DNA of 64,000 bases, taken from NCBI GenBank assembly GCA_012845835.1, contig JABAKD010000008.1, positions 5,172,575-5,236,574 of the forward strand, given 5' to 3'. The notes under the pieces were generated by a model. The model did not search any database, was not told the DNA's origin, and worked only from the letters and a program-made list of their open reading frames with translations. Below, one piece after another: positions 55,593 through 64,000 of the stretch (its first letter is position 1; each line of letters begins with the position of its first letter). The position numbers and the translations under genes are program-made. The DNA comes from Undaria pinnatifida. Its lineage: Eukaryota > Sar > Phaeophyceae > Laminariales > Alariaceae.

Positions 55593-57079
55593 AAAACGTG
55601 TTTCTCGTCGTGGCGGCCTCTCTTGGCATCAGATGCACCGCAACCAACAAGTTGCTTCGTGTTGATACGGTTGCACTTTGTTTGTTGCCGTCATCTTTGG
55701 CTCACGTGTTTGCGGTGTTATGAGCCAGCATTTGTGATACGCATCTACCCGTTAGAGGTCTGGAGCTGTTGTTTGATTTTGGCGGTCGATCGCTCCGATG
55801 TCTGTCTTCAGCCTTGTAGCCTGCCTGACTGTGGGCTTCACCTAGCTACCGCCTAGCACCTAGCGCATGGCGTGAGTGATCTTGAGGGGAGAAGGTCGAG
55901 GCGATCCGTGATCTATACACTACCTGGTACCTTTAGAGCCCGAAAATATTGCCCTGCACTAATTACAAGTAAAATGCGTCCTTCAAAACGGGTTGTCGGT
56001 CATGAAGCGGCACTTGTTTGCCCTTGATACAAAGTACGGCAGTAATACTGCCCGGGGAAGCGCGGGACCAGCCTGCTGAAAGGGGATACGCACTTGTGTG
56101 TCCCAGGCGCCATTGTTTTCACACTGCCCCCAACCCCAACCGAGCACCACCATAACTATCACTGTGCAGAGCTATCTGTATCCTATGTATCCCATGTCTC
56201 CTATACCGTACGCGTGCTGAAAGCAACGCCAAGCCAAGCGCGCTGTTGGGGACTATCTCGAGAGAAGCAGTTGCAACAACAGCAGCAGCATCAACAGCAA
56301 CAGCAGCAACACGGGATATCCCGCAAGGATGCCGGTATGCAATACTGTACCCTACACCGTACGCGTGCTGGCTGTCACTATCATCTGTATTCTATAAGCA
56401 ATGCCAAGCAATACGTGTGGTTGTGAGTGTTCTCAGAGATATATTATCCGCAACAACGGCAGCAGAAGCAGCAGTAGGGAGTATCCCAACGAGATGCTGT
56501 ACCTGGATAGCCATGCATGCCTGGTACTGCCTGGTATCGTTTTTTTTTTTCAATTTTCCCACTCACGTACCCTCGAGCAGGTTCCGACGTGTTCGCCACA
56601 AACCTTGCTTACCTTTTCACCGAGTGTACAAGCAAACGTGTCTGGTTCCGTGGAAGAGGCTAGGAGGTGCTCTCAATGCTGGAGGGAGGCGGTGCTGCTG
56701 GTTGTGCTGGTGTGTGTGAGGTGTGGGGCGGAGATACGGATGGCGTGTCGGGTAGATCTATCGATAACCCGGCACAGCAGCCCCGGTAACTTGATCCATC
56801 ATCGATCATGTGGTAGGAACTGCCGTTATATCTTAATTCTAATTAATCCGCGCATTGAATCCAATACATAATTTTCTGGAAGATATCCTTCACTAAAATC
56901 AAGTGAATAACGTACCAGATAACTTTCTGAAGATCGGGCCGTAAGTCACAAAAGTGTCCGCCGCCGTCAATTCATACAAAATTCAAGACACCCGTTCGTT
57001 GTATCTTTGGACTACACTGTTTCTAAGTGTAATACGATCTCGCATAGTAGTAGCTGCAGAATAAGCAACAGCAGTAGTA
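55593..57079. other. non-coding stretch with an imperfect ~175-bp duplication
   Basis: Two adjacent units at about 56170-56340 and 56345-56510 share ACCGTACGCGTGCTG, GCAA-GCCAAGC, AGCAGCAGCA and an ATCC-type junction. CAA/CAG microsatellite lies in both. No gene is supported. Confidence 0.4.
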
Positions 57080-57240
57080 CTACTGCCTGTGTGTTGTTTC
57101 CACGATAAACCGGTCGTTTTTATGTAACCCAACGATGTCGCTAGAACCTAGCCCACACAGCAGCAGCAGTGTCCATCCCGACTCTTCCTGGCACAGAGAT
57201 GCAAATGCCGTGGCCAGACTGTGAAACAGATAGAGCCGAA
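57080..57240 (-). CDS. possible 3' terminal exon of an unidentified gene
   Basis: The minus frame ends at 57080 and reads SLATAFASLCQEESGWTLLL then GLGSSDIVGLHKNDRFIVET. It is preceded by a CTATCTGTTTCACAG acceptor. No partner exon is established and the surrounding DNA is repeat-rich, so it may be part of a mobile element. Confidence 0.3.
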
Positions 57241-57416
57241 AACAAATAAATACAGTAATACATTGATAACATAGATGTGATGTTAGATCTAGCTCAAAAT
57301 TCCCCACCAAAAGTAAAAATACCAACACTTACCGCTATAGTCTAGTGGACAAAAAATAGAACCTTCCCAATAAAAACGCACCTATGTTCTTGTAGTATAT
57401 TACAAGTACCAACAAC

Positions 57417-57490
57417 GCAGCATACGCATTGCAAAGATGAGTATTGACCCGAAATTCGTCGAACTCACGGCTGACGTCCTTGAAATATGC
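57417..57490 (+). repeat. GATGAGTTT..CACAGCTG repeat, copy 3
   Basis: GCAAAGATGAGTATTGACCC, TTCGTCGAACTCACGGCTGA; same order as the other copies. Confidence 0.55.
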
Positions 57491-57559
57491 TTTATAAAAC
57501 AAATACCATAGCCGTCTCCGATTCACCCCCCGGGTTACGGATTTAACCCCCCCCCATAC

Positions 57560-57720
57560 ACCACCTTCATGTGCGACTCGCCGAACGCCTCACGGCGCTT
57601 CGCGCTTGGCGCAAGCAGTGTCTGCCTCTGGGTGGTGAAAACCGGACGTGCTCCGTCAGGGTCTATATGGTCATACGACCCCAAGGCCATGCACAAACTG
57701 AGTGCACCCCTCCCCCCACC
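57560..57720 (-). repeat. dispersed GTGCATGGCCGT..TTTTCACC repeat, copy 2
   Basis: Inverse of the repeat at 24283-24470: the plus strand shows CATGTGCGACTCGCCGAACG, GTGGTGAAAACCGGACGTGC and GGCCATGCACAAACTGAGTG. Confidence 0.6.
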
Positions 57721-57785
57721 ACCTTTTCGGCCTGGAAGCACGATTTCTCTGGTTTACCCCCGGAGGAACCGTTTGTTTGTTTTTT

Positions 57786-58127
57786 TCAATATCCCCCCTC
57801 TTCCTGGATTTTTACCCCCGGGGTATGTATTTTTGCCGGAGATCCCCGGGGTTGGAAGGCTTTTTGGTCAGGTGCCCAGTCCCGAAGGGTTTTCTGGTCG
57901 ATACCGAGCACCTTTGCCGCTCCACGCCTTCCCACGTCGCCCCCATCCGCACACTTATGTCGAGAGTAGTGTAAAGCGTCAAGCTTTCGACTGAGCTCAT
58001 GCGAGGTACGCCCAGTGCTTCCGGTCATCTTGCGCAGCGTAAACGGTGGGTCTGGGCATTCCCTGGCAGGCGGACCCTTCTTTTTGGGGGGGGTCCAGCG
58101 CTGTCGGGACGGATCAAGCATCCCCAC
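57786..58127 (-). CDS. transposase-like ORF with a helix-turn-helix N-terminus (fragment)
   Basis: The minus-strand frame encodes up to 113 residues. The part starting at the ATG at 58028 reads MTGSTGRTSHELSRKLDALH, then RRGAAKVLGIDQKTLRDWAP. This resembles the psq/CENP-B-type DNA-binding module at the start of many pogo-like transposases and related brown-algal ORFs (two helices, then an A-A-x-x-L-G-I-x-x-x-T-L-x-x-W helix). It stops soon after, in C/G-rich repeat sequence, so no catalytic DDE domain is present. Upstream on the same strand, at 58207-58130, an ATG frame rich in Glu/Lys (MDKIYEQQFRKERKEEN) might be a first exon. It lies next to dispersed repeats, suggesting a mobile-element origin. 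Confidence 0.42.
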   Translation of the reverse strand: MGMLDPSRQRWTPPKKKGPPARECPDPPFTLRKMTGSTGRTSHELSRKLDALHYSRHKCADGGDVGRRGAAKVLGIDQKTLRDWAPDQKAFQPRGSPAKIHTPGVKIQEEGGY

Positions 58128-58472
58128 GTACTCTCCTCCTCCTCCTTCTCCTCCTTATTCTCCTCCTTCCTCTCCTTCCTGAACTGCTGCTCGTAGATCT
58201 TGTCCATGCTTCATGTGTGTGGTGTGCGTGTGTGTTATTTTCTTGCTTCCCCCCCGAGTAGATGTCCCCTCTGGGTAATGTTCAAAATAAAAAGCCCCCC
58301 CCCATCATTCTGGCTTCCCCCCCCGGGGGATGTGCATTAAAAAAAAGAAGATCCCCTCCCCGGGGGTAGACGATTACGGTAATTGCAATTGAACCCAGAG
58401 GAAAACACATCAAATCGCCAGCGTACTGGGCATGCACAACACACCAGAAAACAAGCCAAACAAAGTTTTACG

Positions 58473-58510
58473 TATAGTAGTAGTAGTATAGTAATAGTAG
58501 TAGTAGTAGC

Positions 58511-58544
<34 letters not shown>

Positions 58545-58545
58545 C

Positions 58546-58586
<41 letters not shown>

Positions 58587-58640
58587 TAGTAGTAGTGGTA
58601 GTAGCGGTAGTAGCAGCAGCAACAGCAGCAGCAGTTGTAG
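58473..58640 (+). repeat. (TAG/GTA)n trinucleotide microsatellite
   Basis: About 45 nearly uninterrupted AGT units followed by CAGCAG variants. Confidence 0.95.
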
Positions 58641-58839
58641 TAGTGTATAGTTGTCCCCTCCCCTCCGCCCCAGACCCCCCTTCAATCAGCTCCCTTTCCC
58701 TTCCCCCCCCCTCCCTCCCGCCCCATGTAACTGCAGTAGGAACATATACTAAAGGGAAAAACAGGCGTCGGGAATATGTCTGACGTTCTCATTGATATAG
58801 ACACGCATGTTTTGATAAAAATAAAATGAAAAACCTTCT

Positions 58840-58900
58840 CAACTGTGAGATTGAGCGTTTGGTCGAAACTCATTTTGGCATGGTCCGTCAAAAATGCAAA
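58840..58900 (-). repeat. GATGAGTTT..CACAGCTG repeat, copy 4
   Basis: Plus strand shows TCAACTGTGAGATTGAGCG and TGGTCGAAACTCATTTTGGC, the inverse of copy 1. Confidence 0.5.
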
Positions 58901-59522
58901 GCATCAACACTGCATGTTCCGCCTCGTGCTTTAACACTACAGCGAACCCATCGACACAAAAAGAATAACCGCTGCGCCCCCCCCCCCCTCATTTACCGCT
59001 CAAAATTACCCAGGAAACCCCCTGAATGAAGACCGCGCGGCGACTAAATACATTTTCCGCGTGCACAATGACAAATGCGCGTCCCCCCGTGCCCCCCTCC
59101 CCCCCCCGCGCCACGCCACGCAGCGCCATGCAAGCATGCTATCAGGATTAGAGGTCCCTTATATACTTCGATCATATTTGGCCCTAGTTAAAAGTCATGC
59201 TGTAGAACGTACCGTAAAGCGGACCCAATCGTTTCAAGGGACCAAAAAAACCGTTGCCCCCTATCAGGTTCGGTCCCTCTTAATGAACATAGGTCCCACA
59301 TAAGTGGACCCAACGGTTTTAAGGGATCAAAAATCCCGTCGAAAGTCTCGATGCAAGTTTTGAGGCTGCCCCCCCTCTCAAGCCTGCCACCAACCAGGAA
59401 AGCTTACTTATTCACTCACACAATCGCAGGCCCAAACAGAAACGCATTTCGCTCAGATAAATTAACTCACTCACCACATAAACAAACACACACATACATA
59501 CCATATGGTACTATAAGATGCG

Positions 59523-59693
59523 GTTACATACCATACCATACCATACCATTCCATACCATGCCACTCCATACCATGCCATACCATAATACGATACGTTACA
59601 ATATGACATCATACCACACCATACGATATCATACGATGTCATACCATATCATACCATACCGTACTATGTCATACCATACCATACCATCCCCGA
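59523..59693 (+). repeat. (CATAC/CCATA)n microsatellite
   Basis: Imperfect ACCATACCATACC array with drift into ATACGATATC variants. Confidence 0.9.
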
Positions 59694-59867
59694 GGGTTTG
59701 CCGTCCCGGGGGTCTGCCAGTCAGTAGACCCCAAAAGTGATACATGCTCGCGGTTGAAAAACGCGTACCCAACATTAAACCACGCCAAATATGTAGCACC
59801 TGAACCCACTCCAAGACGAATCCAATCCTGCTTCCAACTAGCTTTCCCCCCGAAACACCGGTTGGAC

Positions 59868-60125
59868 CTAAAGGGAGGGAGCTATTGTCAACCCCTTTAT
59901 TATTTATAGAACAACTGCACAAGCATTTTAATGGATAAACGCACTTTTGGAGGGGGGGGGATCTAAAGGGAGCTTTTGTCAACCCGTTTATTATTAATAG
60001 AACAATTGCACACGCATTTTAATGGACAAACGCACTTTTTTTTTCGGGGGGGGGGGTCTAAAGGGAGCTATTGTCAACCCCTTTATTTGGACAACTGCAC
60101 ACGCATTTTCATGGACAAAACCCAC
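59868..60125 (+). repeat. ~95-bp tandem repeat, three units
   Basis: Each unit has CTAAAGGGAGCT, TTGTCAACCC, TTTATTATT, CACACGCATTTTAATGGA and a CGCACTTTT-plus-G-run end. The third unit is shortened. Confidence 0.8.
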
Positions 60126-60183
60126 GATTTGGGGTTAAAAATACTTGGTTTTAGCGTGGGGTATACGTTTTCGGCAGAAAACA

Positions 60184-61005
60184 TTAGTTAAGCTTGGGTT
60201 TTGTACCTACTGTGCCGCCGTATTGGCCTTTCCACCCCACCCCAGGCAATAGCGCCATCAACGCGATTCCACGGCTCCCCTTGATCGACCGCGGCATCCA
60301 TGAATTATCGCCCCCGCGAGTCGCCTGTGTAACCGTTACCAACCTGGCGCGCACGTACAGACTCTTGGTCATCCCTTCTTTTGACCAAACTTCCCCGCCG
60401 ATCCGCCAGACGGCTCCGCGAAGGGCACCATGTATGCTGGCGCTTCCCCTGGCCCGATGTTCGTGCCGGCCACCTGCTGGAATGATGCGCGTGGAGGCTC
60501 TATCCTCGCAACACAACAGGTGTCACTAGATGCGTCGCTTCGGTACGGGAGAAGCAAGGCCGAAGACGCCACCGTGATACAGTCCGTGGAGCTGACCAGT
60601 CCAAACGAGAGAGGTCTCGCACAACAGAAGTGTGCATGATGTTTAGCACACATCGGCGCTTGCACCTTGGAACGTACACGCCTGTATGTGACCTGCACCT
60701 TCGCTCGCGATGACGAGCGATGCCCGGTGATTCCATTTCTCCACCGTCCATCTCTGGCGCCCCCGAGCAAGTTTTTGCAGCTGCTCACTCCACGTCAGAG
60801 TTGAGTGATTCCCGGCACCCGGTATCGCTTTGCGGGCTTGGCTGGGGGCCTCCCCACCGAGCCTCCATCGACTACTGGCATGGGTTTCGTTGATGGGCAT
60901 CTGTGACGGTTCGGTGCTCCCGATTTCTGCCCCGCTGTTCCAAGTGAGCGACAACGAGGGCCTGCTCAATAGGCAAATTCGACAGGGAATAGTGTTTGTC
61001 CCCAT
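60184..61005 (-). pseudogene. degenerate coding-like region, unidentified
   Basis: Three successive minus-strand frames look coding in turn: around 60950-60740 (THASSRWRLGGEAPSQARKA), 60620-60370 (SSTDCITVASSALLLPYRSD ... MVPFAEPSGGSAGKFG) and 60440-60190 (EVWSKEGMTKSLYVRARLVT). The frame changes have no splice sites between them, which suggests one decayed gene, perhaps from a mobile element. No family recognised. Confidence 0.3.
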
Positions 61006-61261
61006 ACCATGGCCATCCCCTTATATCACCCAGCACCTACCCTCTATATGACACAAAACAAAACATGCCCATACCCCGCCATCTGCAAAACCAAAACCCT
61101 TTTTGGGATAGTCACAGATACATGGCGGTACACGGTTTAGGAGACCCTCGCTACAGGCAAGTGGCACCGCTCTTCTCTCTATCCCAGACTGATTCTAGGA
61201 TAGCCCCCCCCAAATACAGCGATGTTCTTTTCCGAACGTTTCATGGCTGCTCGACACGAGG

Positions 61262-61483
61262 ATGGATGACATTAACAAAAGGTCTCCACACATTGTGTTG
61301 TGTGTGTTTTCTATTCAATCGAACCAGGGCGTCGGGGTTTCAAGGGACACCGTATTTGAGGAGGCACGACCGGGAGCTGGTTTCGAAACCGGCCATTTCG
61401 TTGAAGAAAACGTTGGGGGGGTTACCGCAGAACGACTCACCGCCCTTATCTCGGATTGGGCGTTTTCTTCGTTGTTTGTATAG
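61262..61483 (+). CDS. small unidentified ORF
   Basis: The ATG frame encodes 73 residues: MDDINKRSPHIVLCVFSIQS, then GFETGHFVEENVGGVTAERL and a stop. Composition is coding-like, but no splice sites or family similarity were seen. It may be part of a mobile element. Confidence 0.3.
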   Translation: MDDINKRSPHIVLCVFSIQSNQGVGVSRDTVFEEARPGAGFETGHFVEENVGGVTAERLTALISDWAFSSLFV

Positions 61484-61756
61484 GATTCACAAGACGTGAC
61501 AAGCCAGTTTGACCGCTCTTGAGTCCGTTTTCTGTTATTGCCGACGCTCTTAACCCGGGTACCTCACTGTAATGCAGCATGAATGGTAATGTCGCCGGAA
61601 TGGAGACCCCCATGGATGGATTTCGTGCTCTCTCTCTTGAAGCTTTTCGACGTCCTGTACCGACTGTGCCGCAGCCTTCTCCGCCACCGACGCGAAACAC
61701 GATCGCTCCTGCCCATGATTTCACTCTCATCTACGTTTGATACAGGAAGGGGGGGG

Positions 61757-62830
61757 GGGGGGGCGGGTGTACTCAGTTTGTGCATGGCCGTGGGTGTATG
61801 ATCATAGACCCTCGTATCCCTACTATGCCGAGACGGAGCACGTCAGGTTTTCACCAGCCTTGCAGGGGGGGAGAGGAGGGGGGGGGATGGAAGGGGAGGG
61901 GGGAGGGAGGACGGGGGTGGAGAAGGGGGGGTGGGGGGGGGTTGGGGGGGGGGGGGCGGAGGTGGGACGGAGGTGGGATGGGGGTGGGGAAGGGGAGGGA
62001 GGAAGCGGGAGGAGCGGCGGGTAGGGAAGGGAGGTGGACGGGGGGGGGGGCAGGCGGCGAGAGATGGGGAAATCTTCGTCGACCGTCGCATTTCTATCTG
62101 CGGGGGGTTCCCGGCGTCGCTCTTCTCCGACAGCAAGGCACGCGCGCGGGGGGTCAGTTTTATGCTACAATGTTTCCCTCGCCAACTGTGAGCGCTTCTC
62201 AACGAAAAAAAAAGCAAGAAACAACTACAACAAACACGGGACCATCAGCTCCGGCCACCTCAGCACCATCGGTGGCGTCGAGCCTATCAACCATGCAACG
62301 GCTGATATACCCACGATAGTGGTAATTGAACAATAGATCGAGACCGCACCCTCCCCCCCATCAATTTTTGGCGAAGACGCCATTCACTCTATACGAATAC
62401 CGTCAAAGGCCAGCCCATTTGACGTATCACGGTCAAATCTCCTCACTGGCTGAAGTAGCTTGCGATTTACACCTTTGTCTCGTATTTTGTGATCACAGAG
62501 CCTTGTACTCTCTCTCCGTAGGACGAAAAATCGACACAGGCCACTGGGGTGTGCTAGATGATCGGCGGGTACAGAAAGAACATTTTCATGTTAAGAACAC
62601 ACACAGAAGTATCAGGGCGCCCCACCCTTAATTAGTTGTTACTATTTGAAGATGCCAATAATTGTTTTCAGGTGTCGACGCAGACGATATGGTCAATATG
62701 GTCGGCTTCTAGCACAGGCCGGAACGGAGCTGCGCCAGGTTTTCACCGAACGAGGCAGACATCGCGTGCAACCACGCGCGAGGCGCCTTGGGGTGCTCAG
62801 CGAATCGCATGAAGGGGTGAGGTTCATCAT
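61757..62830 (+). repeat. dispersed GTGCATGGCCGT..TTTTCACC repeat, split copy
   Basis: The first half of the repeat is at 61757-61860 (TTGTGCATGGCCGTGGGTGT, CATCCCTACTATGCCGAGAC-type text) and the second half at 62700-62830 (AGGTTTTCACCGAACGAGGC, AGCGAATCGCATGAAGGGG). They lie in the same orientation, with ~840 bp of G-rich and other DNA between them. Confidence 0.5.
61865..62050 (+). repeat. G-rich low-complexity tract
   Basis: GGGGGAGGGGGG-type sequence with runs of up to 14 G. Confidence 0.9.
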
Positions 62831-62989
62831 GCTCAGAACCACACTTGTCAGGCGGACTTCAGCCCCTTGTGCGCATTTTCTTGCCAAGTGGATGGCAGCT
62901 TCGAATGAATAAAACAGTTTGGTCGGTGTGACCACAAGGGGGATGTGATAAGCTTTCCTCGGATGGGGATTTTATAAAAAATGAATTAA

Positions 62990-63155
62990 CTCCAGCTGTA
63001 AGATCGAAGATTCCGTCGAAACTCATCTTTGCAAGCTGTGTGTGATACTCCGATCGCGCGTATTACGAGTTGTGTGTCCTCATTAGGGATATAGATCGGC
63101 GACTCCCCTTACAACTACAGTGTAGCTATCAGGGTCAACAGGGTGATGTTAGTCA
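62990..63155 (-). repeat. GATGAGTTT..CACAGCTG repeat, copy 5 (longest)
   Basis: Plus strand shows CCAGCTGTAAGATCGAAGAT, CCGTCGAAACTCATCTTTGC, GTGATACTCCGATCGCGCGT and CAGGGTCAACAGGGTGATGT, the inverse of 35700-35860. Confidence 0.65.
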
Positions 63156-63622
63156 GTCTGTGCGCGGAAACTATAAAACCCGTTTCTGAGGGGGACCAAA
63201 TCTGACAGCTGTGGAGGGAAATGTATCCGTTTATCAAGTGAATCCTGGAAGTCGAATAACCGGTGAGGGGGGGGCGGAGTTTTGAAGGACGTGGGGGCCT
63301 GGTTTTGATCAAAAGCGAGCGGGGTTGGAGGGGGGGGGGAAGGGAGGGGGGGGGGGGGGGGGGGGGACGGGCGGGCAATTTGTGCGTGGAAGCTATAAAT
63401 CCTTGTAAGGGGATAAATCTGACGGTATTTTGGAAAAAAAAAATGGGTCATCGCCTTAAACCAGTAGCGCGGTGGACCAGTGGACTAATAAAATGGCCTC
63501 TAAGGGTAAGGATATATATATTAACTAATGTCATGAAGGTTAGGGTTAGGGTTATAGCGCATACATATTTGTATAGCTTCATGTTCTTTTCTTTTCCGGC
63601 TAGGTTTTCTCGCTCCTACCGG

Positions 63623-63874
63623 ATGGAGGGATCGAGTTTTGAGCTAGGCACTGCCGGAGAGGGAAAATACAATAAAATTTTCGGAACGGCATCATCCACG
63701 CTGCATTGTCGGAAGGGCTTAGGGAGCCATCCCACGCTATTCATAGGGGTGCAGCAGGACTTTCTGAGCTGCTATGACAATGAGGAGCTCAATACCTCAC
63801 CCGAAAAAAACATGCCGACTTCTTTGGAAGACGTTCGTTCGCGCAACCCTTTCAACATTTCCATGCGCTGGTAA
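63623..63874 (+). CDS. small unidentified protein or 3' exon
   Basis: The ATG frame encodes 83 residues starting MEGSSFELGTAGEGKYNKIF and ending VRSRNPFNISMRW. The frame is open upstream of the ATG, so this may be an exon. A decayed copy of its 3' half plus ~60 bp downstream lies at 46690-46860, which argues that it is carried by a repeated element. No family recognised. Confidence 0.4.
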   Translation: MEGSSFELGTAGEGKYNKIFGTASSTLHCRKGLGSHPTLFIGVQQDFLSCYDNEELNTSPEKNMPTSLEDVRSRNPFNISMRW

Positions 63875-64000
63875 CGAAAAAAAAAACACACACACCACTC
63901 TTGACTTTTCTCATACTGACTTCTAGTAGTTACACACTTGAGGACCTTTGATAAGAAACATTAGTTATTAGTCATTAGTTAACCACCATCGCTACGTACG

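Noticed and set aside
58473-58640. Long open frames coding poly-Val/poly-Ser over the TAG microsatellite
   Set aside because: Produced by the trinucleotide repeat, not by a gene.
63536-63556. TTAGGGTTAGGG telomere-like string
   Set aside because: Only two to three units, too short to call an interstitial telomere.

Overview
This is nuclear DNA of a eukaryote, most likely a brown alga (Phaeophyceae, Ectocarpus-like). It holds few genes, each cut into short exons by introns of up to 4 kb, between stretches of dispersed repeats, microsatellites and long G/C runs. One gene encodes a plastid-type MGDG synthase, so the organism is photosynthetic. A classical RAD52 together with a DBP2-type helicase fits a stramenopile better than a land plant. 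The brown-alga assignment is inference. I see no bacterial-type operons and no rRNA or tRNA genes.

Layout. 295-416 (+) is the last exon of a gene entering from the left. 1505-5225 (-) is a five-exon gene for a MYND zinc-finger protein. About 0.8 kb away and divergent from it, 6018-13607 (+) is a seven-exon RAD52 gene with a Gln/Pro-rich and Gly-rich tail. 17471-22334 (-) is the catalytic part of an MGDG synthase in six exons; its 5' end is not fixed, and candidate upstream exons lie at 25293-25457 and 26997-27436. 28570-37047 (+) is a complete DEAD-box RNA helicase (DBP2/DDX5 type, five exons, all motifs). 38.7-44.1 kb holds a decayed Ty3/gypsy retrotransposon on the minus strand. 44653-46371 (-) is the 3' part of an unrecognised gene; two coding-like exons at 50123-50346 and 51854-52119 may be its 5' part. 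From 46.4 kb to the end the window is mainly mobile-element debris: elements built on GGGTC arrays, a transposase-like helix-turn-helix ORF, and several dispersed repeat families.

The genes serve unrelated housekeeping functions (DNA repair, plastid galactolipid synthesis, RNA metabolism) and do not form a pathway. The most unusual features are the GGGTC-array elements with inverted ends and a shared unique core, decayed duplicate copies of an MGDG-synthase exon inside its own introns, a chalcone-isomerase-like exon fragment inside a helicase intron, an over-represented TACCTGGTAC decamer, and a strong bias toward phase-0 introns. Exon borders were read by eye from GT/AG sites, phase continuity and protein-family similarity.
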